Part shown: positions 24,865 to 34,434 of the stretch, piece by piece
Numbering within the stretch: position 1 is the stretch's first letter
How the letters are laid out: the number at the start of each line of letters is the position of its first letter
Assembly (NCBI RefSeq): GCF_011059135.1
Contig: NZ_JAALGD010000003.1
Span: 186,001-250,000 of the forward strand
Length of the DNA: 64,000 nucleotides
Direction of reading: 5' to 3'
From: Brevibacillus sp. SYP-B805
GTDB lineage: Bacteria; Bacillota; Bacilli; Brevibacillales; Brevibacillaceae
Position numbers and translations under genes: made by a program
The notes under the pieces: generated by a model
Databases searched by the model: none
What the model was told of the DNA's origin: nothing
The model's input: only the letters and a program-made list of their open reading frames with translations

Positions 24865-26340
24865 TTATTCCGGTTGATAGCGCAGAATCGGTTTGCGTGC
24901 CGCGGTGGCCTCGTCGAGGCGCTTCACTACGGTCGTGTGCGGCGCTTCCTGCACGATCTCCGGCGTTTCCTCACATTCGCGGGCGATCTGCAGCATCGCG
25001 TCGATAAATTCATCCAGCGTTTCTTTCGTTTCCGTCTCCGTCGGCTCGATCATCAGACACTCGTCGACGATCAGCGGGAAGTAGATGGTCGGCGGATGAT
25101 AGCCGAAGTCGAGCAGGCGCTTGGCGATATCCAGCGTGCGGACGCCCAGCTTCTTCTGCTTGACGCCGGAGAGGACGAATTCGTGCTTGCAGACGCGGTC
25201 GTACGGCAGGTGGTAGGCCCCGGCCAGACGGCGCATCATGTAGTTGGCGTTCAGCACCGCATATTGCGAAACCTGCAGGAGTCCCTCCGCCCCCATCGTG
25301 CGGATATAGCTGTAGGCGCGCAGCAGAATGCCGAAGTTGCCGTGGTAGCCTTTCACCCGGCCGATCGAATGCGGACGGTCGGTGTCCCAGTAATAGGTGC
25401 CGTCTTCCTTCTTCGCGACGATCGGGGCGGGCAGGAACGGCTCCAGAATCTTTTTCACGCCGACCGGACCGGCGCCGGGGCCGCCGCCGCCGTGGGGACC
25501 GGTGAAGGTTTTGTGCAGATTGAGGTGAACCACGTCGAAGCCCATGTCTCCCGGACGGGCGATGCCCAGAATGGCGTTGGCGTTGGCACCGTCGTAATAC
25601 AGGAGTCCGCCCGCTTCGTGGACGATTTTGGCCATTTCGACGATATCTTCTTCAAACAGCCCCAGCGTGTTGGGGTTGGTCAGCATCAGGGCCGCCGTAT
25701 CCGGACCGACCGCTTCGCGCAGCGCCTCGATGTTGACCAGGCCGCGCTCGTCGGACGGGATGGTTACCGTTTCCAGACCGGCAATCGTGGCGGAAGCCGG
25801 GTTGGTGCCGTGCGCGGAGTTGGGCACGATCACCTTGGTCCGGTTTTTCTCGCCGCGGCTTTCGTGATAGGCGCGGATCATCATCAGACCGGTCCACTCG
25901 CCCGCCGCGCCGGCTGCCGGCTGCAGGGTTACCGCATCCATGCCGGTGATCTCGGCCAGGTCCCGCTGCAGGTTGTACATCACTTCCAGCACGCCCTGCA
26001 CCGTCTCGGCCGGCTGGTACGGATGGGTCTGGGCAAAGCCCGGGTAACGGGCGACATCTTCGTTGATTTTCGGATTGTATTTCATCGTGCAGGAGCCGAG
26101 CGGATAAAAGCCATTGTCCACCCCGTGGTTGCGGCGGGACAGCTCGGTGTAATGGCGCACGACCTGCAGTTCGGATACTTCCGGCAGTTCGGCCGGCGTT
26201 TCACGGATCAAATGCTTCGGCAGCAGGCTTGCCACATCCGTTTCCGGCACATCCAGCTCCGGCAGATTGTAACCCACACGGCCCGGTTTGCTCAGTTCAA
26301 AAATAAGCGCCTTTTCCTTCTTGTTGGTATGGTTAGCCAC
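24865..26340 (-). CDS. gcvPB: Glycine decarboxylase P protein, subunit 2
   Basis: PLP half of the two-chain glycine dehydrogenase (P protein): decarboxylates glycine and passes the aminomethyl group to lipoylated GcvH. Motifs [40 protein letters not shown] and the PLP lysine in [21 protein letters not shown] start 26340 with GGAGG nine bases upstream; it overlaps gcvPA by eight bases. Last gene of the gcvT-PA-PB operon. Confidence 0.97.
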   Translation of the reverse strand: MANHTNKKEKALIFELSKPGRVGYNLPELDVPETDVASLLPKHLIRETPAELPEVSELQVVRHYTELSRRNHGVDNGFYPLGSCTMKYNPKINEDVARYPGFAQTHPYQPAETVQGVLEVMYNLQRDLAEITGMDAVTLQPAAGAAGEWTGLMMIRAYHESRGEKNRTKVIVPNSAHGTNPASATIAGLETVTIPSDERGLVNIEALREAVGPDTAALMLTNPNTLGLFEEDIVEMAKIVHEAGGLLYYDGANANAILGIARPGDMGFDVVHLNLHKTFTGPHGGGGPGAGPVGVKKILEPFLPAPIVAKKEDGTYYWDTDRPHSIGRVKGYHGNFGILLRAYSYIRTMGAEGLLQVSQYAVLNANYMMRRLAGAYHLPYDRVCKHEFVLSGVKQKKLGVRTLDIAKRLLDFGYHPPTIYFPLIVDECLMIEPTETETKETLDEFIDAMLQIARECEETPEIVQEAPHTTVVKRLDEATAARKPILRYQPE

Positions 26341-27685
26341 GCGTGATCGCCTCCAATTCCGTAGCCAAGGCATCGATCTCCTGTTTTGTCCGCAATTCGG
26401 TGACCGCAATCAGCATGTGACCGGCCAGTTCCGGATAAGCGAGGCCGAGATCGTAGCCGCCGATAAACCCTTTGGCGAGCAGCTTGTTGTTCACGTCCGC
26501 AACCGGTTTGCCGATGTTGATGGCAAACTCGTTGAAGAATGGCGCGGCAAATGTGGCGCTGATGCCTTTTGCCTGCAGGGCCTGTTTGGCATAGTGCGCT
26601 TTCTGCAGGTTCATCATCGCCATCTCCTGGACGCCCTGCTTGCCGAGGGCGCTTAAGGTGATGGCCGAAGCCAGGGCCAGCAGCGCCTGGTTGGAACAGA
26701 TGTTGGACGTCGCCTTTTCGCGGCGGATATGCTGCTCGCGGGCTTGCAGCGTCAGGACGAACCCGCGTTTCCCTTCTTCATCCTTGGTTTGTCCGACGAT
26801 GCGTCCCGGCATCTTGCGCATCAGCTTCGCCGACGTGGCAAAGTATCCGCAGTGCGGGCCGCCGAACGAAGCCGGAATGCCGAACGGCTGCATGTCGCCG
26901 ACCACGATATCGGCGCCCAGCTTGCCCGGCGCTTCCAGGATGCCGAGCGCCAGCGGGTTGGCGGAGACGATCAGGAGCGCCCCTTTGGCATGCACGATTT
27001 GTTCGATGGCCGCCAGGTCTTCCACGTTGCCGAGGAAGTTGGGATACTGCACGATGACGGCGGCGGTCCCTTCATCCAAGGCGGCCTCCAGCGCAGCGGT
27101 ATCCGTGAGGCCCTGGCTGTCGTAGCCCACCTCCGTCAGCTCCACGCCTTGGCCGTACGCATACGTGCCCAGCACGCTGCGGGCTTCCGGATGGACGGCG
27201 CGGGAGACGATCACTTTTTTGCGGCCGGTGTGGCCCGCCGCCATCATGGCCGCTTCCGCGAGCGATGTCGCGCCATCGTACATGGAGGAGTTGGCCACTT
27301 CCATGCCGGTCAGTTCGCACACCATCGTCTGGTATTCAAAAATGGCCTGCAGCTCTCCCTGGCTGATCTCCGGCTGGTAGGGCGTGTACGCGGTGAAAAA
27401 TTCGCCGCGCAGCAGCATGTGGTTCACCACGCTCGGGATGTAATGCTGGTACACGCCGGCACCGAGGAAATTGACGTGCGTGGTGAAGTTGACATTCTTT
27501 TGGGCAAGGGACTGGAAATAGGAGACCAATTCCGGCTCGGACAGCGCTTCGGAGATCTGCAGTTTTCCTTTGAAGCGCACTTCTTCCGGAATGTCGGAGA
27601 ACAGGTCGTCGATGCTGCTGATGCCGATCGCATCCATCATCTCGCGTTTGTCCTGTTCCGTCATGGGCAGGTAACGATACTTCAC
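26333..27685 (-). CDS. gcvPA: Glycine decarboxylase P protein, subunit 1
   Basis: N-terminal half of the two-chain P protein, lacking the PLP lysine and structurally required for the complex. 450 residues, with [39 protein letters not shown] and [16 protein letters not shown] start with GGAGG upstream. Transcribed after gcvT from the glycine riboswitch leader. Confidence 0.97.
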   Translation of the reverse strand: MKYRYLPMTEQDKREMMDAIGISSIDDLFSDIPEEVRFKGKLQISEALSEPELVSYFQSLAQKNVNFTTHVNFLGAGVYQHYIPSVVNHMLLRGEFFTAYTPYQPEISQGELQAIFEYQTMVCELTGMEVANSSMYDGATSLAEAAMMAAGHTGRKKVIVSRAVHPEARSVLGTYAYGQGVELTEVGYDSQGLTDTAALEAALDEGTAAVIVQYPNFLGNVEDLAAIEQIVHAKGALLIVSANPLALGILEAPGKLGADIVVGDMQPFGIPASFGGPHCGYFATSAKLMRKMPGRIVGQTKDEEGKRGFVLTLQAREQHIRREKATSNICSNQALLALASAITLSALGKQGVQEMAMMNLQKAHYAKQALQAKGISATFAAPFFNEFAINIGKPVADVNNKLLAKGFIGGYDLGLAYPELAGHMLIAVTELRTKQEIDALATELEAITRG

Positions 27686-27749
27686 GAGAGGATTCCTCCT
27701 TTTCTTCTGGTTCCGCCGGGCGGTTCCAAGCTGCTTGCGGGCGGGTGGA

Positions 27750-28853
27750 TTATGGTTTCGGACGTTTGTAAAACGGTGTCGCCACCACGCGGGCCTTCAG
27801 GCGTTTGCCGCGAATCTCCACGAACAGCTCCGTGCCCAGCGCCGCATACGCTGTCTTGATCAGGGCAAGCCCGACGTTTTTCTTCAGGGTAGGCGACTGG
27901 GTGCCGGTGGTAACTTCCCCGATCGGTTCGTCGCCGGCAAACACCGGATAGTGGGAGCGCGGGATGCCGCGGTCGATCATTTCGATGCCGACCAGCTTGC
28001 GCGGCGCGCCGTTTTCCTTCTGGGCCTTCAGCACCTCCTGCCCGATAAACGGCACCGCTTTGTCCGTCTTGACCGCAAAGCCGATCCCCGCTTCGATCGG
28101 GGTAATCTCTTTGGACAGCTCCTGGCCGTACAAAGGCAGGCGGGCTTCAAAACGGAGGGTATCCCGCGCCCCCAGGCCGCACGGCAGCAGCCCCTCTTCT
28201 TTCCCCGCTTCCAGCAGCTTCTCCCAGAGGGCCACCGCTTTGTCCGCGTCGAGATAGATTTCGAAGCCGTCTTCCCCGGTATAGCCGGTGCGGGAGACCA
28301 GGGCCGGGATGCCGTCCAGCTTGACGTCCGTCTTGAAACGGAACGAACCGATCTCGGACAGGTTGGTATCGGTAAGTTTCTGCAGGATCGTTTCGGCCAG
28401 CGGTCCCTGGATGGCGAGCTGGGCCGTTTGCGGGGAGACATTCTCGATCCGGACATCGCCTGCCAGATGCTGCTGCATCCAGGCGAAGTCTTTGTCGATA
28501 TTGGAGGCGTTGATGACCAGCAGATAATGATCGTCCGCCAGTTTGTACACCAACAGATCGTCCACGGTGCCGCCGTCCGGATAGCACATCGCGCTGTACT
28601 GCGCCTGACCGGCCTCCAGCCTGGAGACGTCGTTCGTCGTCAGGCGCTGCAGGTACGCCAGCGCATCCGCTCCTTTCACCTCCACTTCCCCCATGTGGGA
28701 CACATCGAACAACCCTGCTCTTGTGCGCACCGCCTCATGTTCCTCGGTAATACTGGAAAACTGGACCGGCAGCTCCCAGCCGCCGAAATCGATCGTTTTG
28801 CCGCCGTATCTGGCATACACCGGATACAGCGGGGTTCTTTTCAAGTCTGCCAT
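27750..28853 (-). CDS. gcvT: Aminomethyltransferase (glycine cleavage T protein)
   Basis: Moves the one-carbon unit from the H-protein to tetrahydrofolate with release of ammonia. 367 residues with [38 protein letters not shown] and [15 protein letters not shown]. The start at 28853 has AGGAGGT ten bases upstream. First gene of the operon below a tandem glycine riboswitch. Confidence 0.97.
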   Translation of the reverse strand: MADLKRTPLYPVYARYGGKTIDFGGWELPVQFSSITEEHEAVRTRAGLFDVSHMGEVEVKGADALAYLQRLTTNDVSRLEAGQAQYSAMCYPDGGTVDDLLVYKLADDHYLLVINASNIDKDFAWMQQHLAGDVRIENVSPQTAQLAIQGPLAETILQKLTDTNLSEIGSFRFKTDVKLDGIPALVSRTGYTGEDGFEIYLDADKAVALWEKLLEAGKEEGLLPCGLGARDTLRFEARLPLYGQELSKEITPIEAGIGFAVKTDKAVPFIGQEVLKAQKENGAPRKLVGIEMIDRGIPRSHYPVFAGDEPIGEVTTGTQSPTLKKNVGLALIKTAYAALGTELFVEIRGKRLKARVVATPFYKRPKP

Positions 28854-28917
28854 CTGCAGCGCCACCTCCTGAAATTTTTCCATCCTTACCTTCCCCGTCG
28901 GAATGGAGTTTCACAAC

Positions 28918-28977
28918 AAAAAAAGACAGAAAAAAGAAGAACGCAAACCGCCGGCGAGCGGTTCCTTTCTTCTTCTC
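28918..28977 (-). terminator. Expression-platform terminator of the glycine riboswitch
   Basis: Minus-strand long hairpin with AGAAGAA / TTCTTCT and AACCGC / GCGGTT arms and a following T-rich run (TTTTTTCTGTCTTTTTTT). It lies between the second aptamer and gcvT, the usual place for glycine-controlled antitermination. Confidence 0.75.
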
Positions 28978-29140
28978 TGTCCTTGGTACCTGAGAGTTAC
29001 CTTGCCAAGAAGCAAGTTTCCCCTTTGGTGGCTCCATTGAGCTCTCTCCAGAGATGCGTCCGGCAGAGGTACTTTTGCCTGAGAGATTCACCGTCGCTGG
29101 CTTGCTCCTTCGGCGCCACAATGAAGTGGTCTCTCCCTGC
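28978..29140 (-). promoter_or_regulatory. Tandem glycine riboswitch
   Basis: On the minus strand two similar aptamers follow each other: first GGGAGAGACC ... GCGCCGAAGGAGCAAGCC ... GAATCTCTCAGGCAAAAGTACC, then CTGGAGAGAGCTC ... GAGCCACCAAAGGGG ... AACTCTCAGGTACCAAGGACAGAG. These are the conserved cores of the gcvT RNA. Placed upstream of the gcvT-gcvPA-gcvPB operon; glycine binding is known to switch transcription on in B. subtilis. About 243 bases separate it from yqhH, transcribed the other way; that gap is AT-rich and no firm promoter was assigned. Confidence 0.95.
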
Positions 29141-29383
29141 TGCCATCATTCGCCCGATATGAAAGCGGGTGCAATCCTACATAACTTTACTCTGCTGTCG
29201 CATACTAGGGGAAAAACGGAAAGATTTTTCTCCTTTATCCTACCACGACCGCTATCCGTTGAAAATACAAAATTCGCAACAAAACCGAAAAAACTTAACA
29301 AAATTCTTTTTACAGCAATTAATGTTAGCATTTTCGACAAGAAATCCGCAATAATTGTATGAATCAGGAAAGAAGGGATAGGA

Positions 29384-31051
29384 TTGCCGAATATTGCCTT
29401 CGACCGGTCGTGGATCGAGCCGTTCGCCCACTTGATGCAGAACGACGGGCCCTGGCACAAATGGGAGCTGTTCCAACTGGCGATCGAAGCGGAAGAGGCG
29501 CAGGCCGTCACCGCATTCGACCAGCTGCAATGCCTGAAATACCTTCCCCACCTCCAGCCCTATCCGCATCAATTGCAAACGGCGGAGCGCGTCCTGAACG
29601 AGATGCGCGGCCGGGCGGTTCTGGCGGATGAGGTGGGGCTGGGCAAAACCATCGAAGCGGGGCTGATCATGAAGGAGTACATGGTGCGGGGGCTGGCGAA
29701 AAAGATCCTGATCCTCGTCCCGGCTTCCCTGGTGATCCAGTGGACGAAGGAATTGAACCAGAAGTTCGGCATCCCTGCGGTAGCCCAGAAAAAGGAGTAC
29801 ATGTGGCGCCAGTACGATGTGGTCGTGGCCTCCATCGACACGGCCAAACGGGACCCGCACCGCCGCCACGTCCTGGACATCGACTACGACATGCTGATCA
29901 TCGATGAGGCCCATAAGCTGAAAAACAAGCGGACGCGCAACTACCAGTTCGTCAAGGAGATCAGGAAGAAGTACTGCCTGCTTTTGACGGCAACCCCTCT
30001 GCAGAACGACATGGATGAACTGTACAATCTGATCAACCTGCTGCGCCCCGGCCATCTCGGCCACAGCAGCGCCTTTGCCGCCAATTACGTGGAAGGAAAG
30101 CGGCAGGCGAAAAACAACGAGAAGCTGAAGGAAGAGATCGACAAAGTGATGATTCGCAACAAGCGCAGCGATGGCGGCATCCATTTCACGACGCGGCGGG
30201 TGCAGTCCGTCCCGATTGAGCTCTCGCCGGAGGAAATGGCGCTGTATCAAGGCGTCACCCGCTTCGTCCGGGAGCATTACCGGTCGGAGGCGGGCGCCCT
30301 GAACGCCCTGGCGCTGATCACGCTGCAGCGGGAGGTGTGCTCCAGCCGGGAAGCGGCGTTCATGACCTTGTACAACCTGTACCGGCGAACCGCCGAAGAT
30401 TCACCGATCCGCCCCTCCATCATGGAGTTGGTGGAGATGATCAAGCGGATTGAGACCCATTCCAAGGCCGCCAAAACGGTGGAGCTGATCAAGCAGATCA
30501 ACGACAAGGTGATCATTTTCACCGAATACCGGGCGACCCAAAACTACCTGCAAAAATATCTGCATGAGCACGGCATCACCTCCGTCCCGTTTCGCGGCGG
30601 ATTCAAGCGCAGCAAGAAAGACTGGATGACCGACCTGTTCCAGAACCGGGTGCAGGTGCTGATCGCCACCGAAGCGGGCGGCGAAGGGATTAATCTGCAG
30701 TTTTGCAACCAGGTGATCAATTATGACATGCCCTGGAATCCGATGCGGGTGGAACAGCGGATCGGCCGGGTCCACCGGCTGGGCCAGCAGCGGGACGTCT
30801 TCATCTACAACCTGTCGACCACCGGCACGATTGAGGAGCATATCCTGCATCTGCTCTACGAAAAAATCGATTTGTTCGAGATGGTGATAGGCGAGCTGGA
30901 TGAGATCGTGGAGCGGCTCAACCTGTCGAACAGCCTGGAAGAGAACCTGATCAGCATCATCCTGGAATCCCGTTCGGAGAAGGAGATGGCCCTGAAGCTG
31001 GACAACATGGGGCAGGCGATCCGGGCCGTCAAGAGAACCCCGCCGACTTAA
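29384..31051 (+). CDS. yqhH: SNF2-family helicase-like protein YqhH
   Basis: 555 residues. Helicase motifs in order: Q/I region ADEVGLGKTIEAGLIMKEY, Ia LVPASLVIQWTKEL, II IIDEAHKLKN, III LLTATPLQND, V ATEAGGEGINLQFCNQVI, VI QRIGRVHRLGQ. DEAH box and final RVHRLGQ are typical of SWI/SNF proteins of the RapA/HepA class. TTG start with GAAAGAAGG. The last four residues (TPPT) and stop codon are supplied by the repeat element that begins at 31038. Followed by yqhG as in Bacillus. Confidence 0.92.
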   Translation: MPNIAFDRSWIEPFAHLMQNDGPWHKWELFQLAIEAEEAQAVTAFDQLQCLKYLPHLQPYPHQLQTAERVLNEMRGRAVLADEVGLGKTIEAGLIMKEYMVRGLAKKILILVPASLVIQWTKELNQKFGIPAVAQKKEYMWRQYDVVVASIDTAKRDPHRRHVLDIDYDMLIIDEAHKLKNKRTRNYQFVKEIRKKYCLLLTATPLQNDMDELYNLINLLRPGHLGHSSAFAANYVEGKRQAKNNEKLKEEIDKVMIRNKRSDGGIHFTTRRVQSVPIELSPEEMALYQGVTRFVREHYRSEAGALNALALITLQREVCSSREAAFMTLYNLYRRTAEDSPIRPSIMELVEMIKRIETHSKAAKTVELIKQINDKVIIFTEYRATQNYLQKYLHEHGITSVPFRGGFKRSKKDWMTDLFQNRVQVLIATEAGGEGINLQFCNQVINYDMPWNPMRVEQRIGRVHRLGQQRDVFIYNLSTTGTIEEHILHLLYEKIDLFEMVIGELDEIVERLNLSNSLEENLISIILESRSEKEMALKLDNMGQAIRAVKRTPPT

Positions 31052-31129
31052 GCGAACGCTCCACCCACTCGGCGATAGCTATCGCTGCGCCGAGTGGGGG
31101 CCCTTGCTGGTGTCGGCGGGAGCCCCCAA
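31038..31129. repeat. Nested-palindrome repeat at the 3' end of yqhH
   Basis: Outer arms CCCCGCCGAC (31038-31047) and GTCGGCGGG (31112-31120); inner arms CCCACTCGGCG / CGCCGAGTGGG around ATAGCTATCGCTG. Near-identical to unit B at 9633. It runs into the yqhH stop codon. The 26 bases after the right arm also match those after the 52669 copy. Confidence 0.85.
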
Positions 31130-31301
31130 CCTTTCTTACTTCGATTTAGCGCTCCAGAGAACAAATCCCAGACGGGCTGGCTGCCGCAGGCCGTCCAGTA
31201 GCGTCCTCTCCGCACGACGCCGGCAGCATCGCCCATCCTTCCGCTTTCGGGCTGATCATCGGGCGTTCCCGGCTCATTCTCGTAAAGGAGGCATTCCGGC
31301 C

Positions 31302-32369
31302 ATGAATCAGCAGCAGGTTCGCCAGTATGTGGAACGGTATTTGTCCGCCTTCTCCACCCATGTCATGGAAACGCACCCCGCCTACCTCACCGTCAAGCTG
31401 CCGGTGGAGGTGGACAAGGATATCGGCAACCGTCCGTTTTACTGGAGCTGGGTGGAGAAGATGAACATACCGCCACAGCCGATGATCCTTACCTTTTTTT
31501 TCGATCCGGAGAACATTCCGCAGGGTATGCGGGGCGAATTCGTTCACTTCGGGGCAAACCGGCTGCAGCAGATGTTCCAGTCGGCCAAACGGCACGGCCG
31601 GTTCGTCTGCATGTATGAACAGAGCCAGTCCCTGCCATCCAAAGGCATGGCGGCCGGCCGCCGTTCCTCCCCCCTTACACCCTGGCTGGGCGTTAATGTC
31701 AAAGTCTCGTTTCTCTGCGACAAAAAACGGGATATGCTGCTTTATCTCGGGGTGAATCTCTATCAGCCGCGGATCGTGCATGATTTTTATCCGTTCCTGC
31801 GGCGCCTCTCCCTTTCCCCTGCCATTCCCCCCTATCACTACACCCAGGAGCATCGAATCACGATCGCGCAAGCCTGGCAAATGATCGAGCGGGAGGTGGA
31901 ACAGCGCATCGGGGAGGTGGATCAAAGCTGGGCGGATGAGGCCCGGGAACGTCTGGAGGAAGAACTGGAGATCCTGGAAGCCTATTATGCGGAGCTTGCC
32001 ATGCGGGAGGCACCGGAGGGGGAGGAAGCGGCCTCTGCCGAGGATGGACCGCAGCATGTTCCCGAACCGGAGCCCGTTTCCGCACCGGTGGATGACGCAA
32101 GCCCATCGCCGCCGGACACGCCGGCCCCCGTCGATCTGGGGGATTTCCGCGCAGGAGGGGGCCGCATTCTCGATTTTCTGCGCATGCATGCCATTCCGGA
32201 AACACCCAGGGAAGCGATCGATCAGACAGCCTGGCGCAAAAGCACGCCGAAGGAGGAAAAAGAGCGGCGCATCGCCGAACTGCGTTGGCAGTATGAACCG
32301 CGAATCGAGGTTCAGGTGATCAACGGCGGTCTCTTTTTCCTGCACAACATACCGCCGTTTTCCAGCTAG
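31302..32369 (+). CDS. yqhG: YqhG family protein with acidic insertion
   Basis: 355 residues; the B. subtilis YqhG protein is about 262, so this copy is roughly 90 residues longer. The conserved body begins NQQQVRQYVERYLSAFSTHV and includes PVEVDKDIGNRPFYWSWVEK and FFDPENIPQGMRG. The extra length is an acidic, Pro/Ala-rich stretch at about 225-290 (EAPEGEEAASAEDGPQ; SAPVDDASPSPPDTPAPVD), likely unfolded, before the conserved end KSTPKEEKERRIAELRW. Function unknown; coupled to yqhH by position. AAGGAGG before ATG 31302. Confidence 0.85.
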   Translation: MNQQQVRQYVERYLSAFSTHVMETHPAYLTVKLPVEVDKDIGNRPFYWSWVEKMNIPPQPMILTFFFDPENIPQGMRGEFVHFGANRLQQMFQSAKRHGRFVCMYEQSQSLPSKGMAAGRRSSPLTPWLGVNVKVSFLCDKKRDMLLYLGVNLYQPRIVHDFYPFLRRLSLSPAIPPYHYTQEHRITIAQAWQMIEREVEQRIGEVDQSWADEARERLEEELEILEAYYAELAMREAPEGEEAASAEDGPQHVPEPEPVSAPVDDASPSPPDTPAPVDLGDFRAGGGRILDFLRMHAIPETPREAIDQTAWRKSTPKEEKERRIAELRWQYEPRIEVQVINGGLFFLHNIPPFSS

Positions 32370-32496
32370 GGATGGCAAAAGGCGGGGAAAAATGTAAAAC
32401 AGCAGCGAGAAAAAAATATCCCCCGCTGACAGCTTGCAACAAATCTTTTTCCTGCAGCTGGCTACAATGGGAGATAAGCATGAGAAAAGGATGGTG

Positions 32497-33345
32497 GTGC
32501 GGATGATCCGGCGGGCACCTTTGCTCCTTGTCGTCCTTCTTCTGCTGCTGCATGCCCAAACGGCAGGCGCCGAGGGAACCTGGCAGGGGACGTTGACCAA
32601 AAACATTCAACAGTGGATCCAGACGATCAGCCGGCAGGACCCGCAGTTTGCCGCCTGGAAACGAGCGGATACGGAGATCAGAGCCCTCGGCGTGAACCAG
32701 CACCAATGGCTGGTCACCGTCCGGGAAGATGGCCGTCAGGTGGGATATCTGGTAGTCGGGGAGGTGGATACCGCCGCGTCGGGCAGCGGTCCGGTCTTTG
32801 CGCTGCTGGAATACGGAGCGGGCGCCTATATCCTGTTTGACGAGGCGATTGCGCCCGATGACGGGACCGCTGTCCCCGTGTACGACGGATTCGCTTCCTT
32901 CTGGCAGGTGACGGACAAGGAACAGACGCGGTATGTGGACGCCAAGACAGGGGAACGTTATCCGGAAGGGTTCCTGCCTGATCCCCCGACCATGGGTTCC
33001 GTGGAACCGGACGGGCTCGTTACAGCGGAGAAGAAACTGACGGCCGCGCGGGTGCTGACCGCTCAGGAAACCAATCCGTTTGACCGGATCGACTGGGTGA
33101 TGAAGGCAGCCGATAAGACGCGGGACTCCTCCCGGGACGATGCCTGGCAAACGCTGACGCAGCCATCTGCCCACCAACCCGCCATCCTGACCGTCTCCCT
33201 TTTTCACGATCAGGTGACCGCCCCCTTCACCATCGGGTCGGTGCATCTGTGGAGCGATGAGGCCGCCTATGTCGGGGTATGGGATGAGGGGCTGCGCTTT
33301 CTTCCCATTTCCTATGTCAGGCAAGTCGGAACATTGATTAAATGA
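32497..33345 (+). CDS. Secreted protein of unknown function
   Basis: About 282 residues. The N-terminus has a basic start and a long hydrophobic run (LLLVVLLLLL) ending in an HAQTAGA signal-peptidase-like site, so it is exported. The mature part has mixed beta/alpha character (QWLVTVREDGRQVGYLVVGE, GYLVVGEVDTAASGS, YDGFASFWQVTDKEQTRY) and no motif that I recognise. The start is not certain: GTG 32497 (AAAGG six bases upstream), GTG 32494 or ATG 32503 are possible. Downstream of yqhG. Confidence 0.7.
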   Translation: MRMIRRAPLLLVVLLLLLHAQTAGAEGTWQGTLTKNIQQWIQTISRQDPQFAAWKRADTEIRALGVNQHQWLVTVREDGRQVGYLVVGEVDTAASGSGPVFALLEYGAGAYILFDEAIAPDDGTAVPVYDGFASFWQVTDKEQTRYVDAKTGERYPEGFLPDPPTMGSVEPDGLVTAEKKLTAARVLTAQETNPFDRIDWVMKAADKTRDSSRDDAWQTLTQPSAHQPAILTVSLFHDQVTAPFTIGSVHLWSDEAAYVGVWDEGLRFLPISYVRQVGTLIK

Positions 33346-33352
33346 CATGAAA

Positions 33353-33379
33353 AAAGTGCCGATTCTGGTCGGCACTTGG
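33353..33379 (-). terminator. Terminator after the ykuS gene
   Basis: Minus-strand stem CAAGTGCCGA / TCGGCACTTT with TTTTTT after it. The stem also borders the end of the secreted-protein gene on the plus strand but lacks T residues in that direction. Confidence 0.6.
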
Positions 33380-33411
33380 TTCGAAGCGTCCGCTCAGTCG
33401 GCTGGGTCCAC

Positions 33412-33666
33412 TCATCGATGCTTGGTCGGAGAGAGGCGGACGTGAACGGCATGGAAAACTTCGTCGGCCGTCATTCCCTCCGCATTGATGACCGGCGCGC
33501 CGGTGATCGACTTGCTCTGATCGTTCAGCACGTTGACATTCTGGCCGGTGATGACGACGGCGTCCACCATCTGCTGCCAGTTCCCCAGGTCCACCACCTC
33601 GTACCCATTGTCGCGCAGCATCTTTCGGATGTGCGTCAATGAACCTTCCACGGCAACTCTCGGCAT
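33412..33666 (-). CDS. YkuS family protein (UPF0180)
   Basis: 84-residue cytoplasmic protein. The pattern MPRVAVEGSLTHIRKMLRDN, then YEVVDL, VDAVVITGQNVNVLND and INAEGMTADEVFHAV is that of the UPF0180/YkuS family of unknown function, with a Rossmann-like feel. GGGGGAGG before ATG 33666. It follows yqzE and precedes a terminator. Confidence 0.85.
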   Translation of the reverse strand: MPRVAVEGSLTHIRKMLRDNGYEVVDLGNWQQMVDAVVITGQNVNVLNDQSKSITGAPVINAEGMTADEVFHAVHVRLSPTKHR

Positions 33667-33691
33667 ACGCTACCTCCCCCTGTTGCGTTGG

Positions 33692-33853
33692 TTATTTGCG
33701 CAAAAACAGCTTGATTGACATGGGGATCGCGCCAAACCAGCGGGATGTCCATGCCTCCCTCGGCGCTTTCCTCTTTTTTCGTTCTTCGACAGGGGTCTCC
33801 ATATACGCGACAAATGACTTCGTCAGATACTTCAAATACTCTTGAAACGACAT
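33692..33853 (-). CDS. yqzE: YqzE family protein
   Basis: 53-residue protein with family pattern SFQEYLKYLTKSFVAYMETP, basic middle and WFGAIPMSIKLFLRK end. In B. subtilis the gene closes the comG operon next to aroK; here aroK is kept but no comG gene is present in this window. ATG 33853 with GGAGAG. A longer open frame to 33976 lacks a suitable start. Confidence 0.82.
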   Translation of the reverse strand: MSFQEYLKYLTKSFVAYMETPVEERKKRKAPREAWTSRWFGAIPMSIKLFLRK

Positions 33854-33890
33854 GCCACGCTCTCCTTCCTGCCGACATCCCTGTACAACC

Positions 33891-34412
33891 TTAGTCTGTC
33901 CGGAAGGGCACGTGTTCAACCATCTTTGCAGCAATTTCCGCCACGATGGTCTCCACCTGCTTGGCGGTTGTATCAATTTTCAGCGGGGCAAAGTCATAGG
34001 CGCCCGCCCGCTCCTGCAGCAGCGCTTTCACCCGGGCGGCCGGGTCGCCTGCCAGCAGCGGCCGTCCTGCATCCGAAGAAACCCGCCGGACAATCTCCGC
34101 TTCGTCCGCAAACAAGGCCACCACGAGCCCCCCCTGTAGCATGGCGGTCACATTGGCCGGACGCAGCACCGCCCCGCCCCCGGTCGCAATCACCTGCCGC
34201 TGCTGTCCCAGGAGTTCGGCCAGCAGCGCGCTCTCCACATCCCGGAAATAAGCTTCCCCCTTCGTCCGGAACAATTCGGGGATGGATCGCCCTTCCCTTT
34301 CCGCGATCCGTCTGTCCAGATCGACGTAGGTCCAATTCAGTTTGGCCGCCAGCGCCCTGCCGACGGTGGATTTTCCGGTTCCCATAAAACCGACCAGCAC
34401 AATGTTCTCCAT
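33891..34412 (-). CDS. aroK: Shikimate kinase
   Basis: Phosphorylates shikimate with ATP in aromatic amino acid synthesis. 173 residues with the P-loop VGFMGTGKSTVGRALA, the shikimate-binding DLDRRIAE and the GGGAV motif of the Walker B-like segment, and the lid RPLLAGDP. Separated from yqzE by 37 bases. ATG 34412 after AAAGGGAG. Confidence 0.96.
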   Translation of the reverse strand: MENIVLVGFMGTGKSTVGRALAAKLNWTYVDLDRRIAEREGRSIPELFRTKGEAYFRDVESALLAELLGQQRQVIATGGGAVLRPANVTAMLQGGLVVALFADEAEIVRRVSSDAGRPLLAGDPAARVKALLQERAGAYDFAPLKIDTTAKQVETIVAEIAAKMVEHVPFRTD

Positions 34413-34434
34413 GCTCGGCTCAAACTCCCTTTCG

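Noticed and set aside
24874-26346. 490-codon plus-strand frame opposite gcvPB
   Set aside because: Antisense shadow of a highly conserved gene.
27735-29162. 475-codon plus-strand frame spanning gcvT and the riboswitch
   Set aside because: Antisense shadow; it even reads through the riboswitch.
29160-29383. Promoters of the gcv operon and yqhH
   Set aside because: AT-rich sequence with several partial -10 and -35 matches; none stood out.
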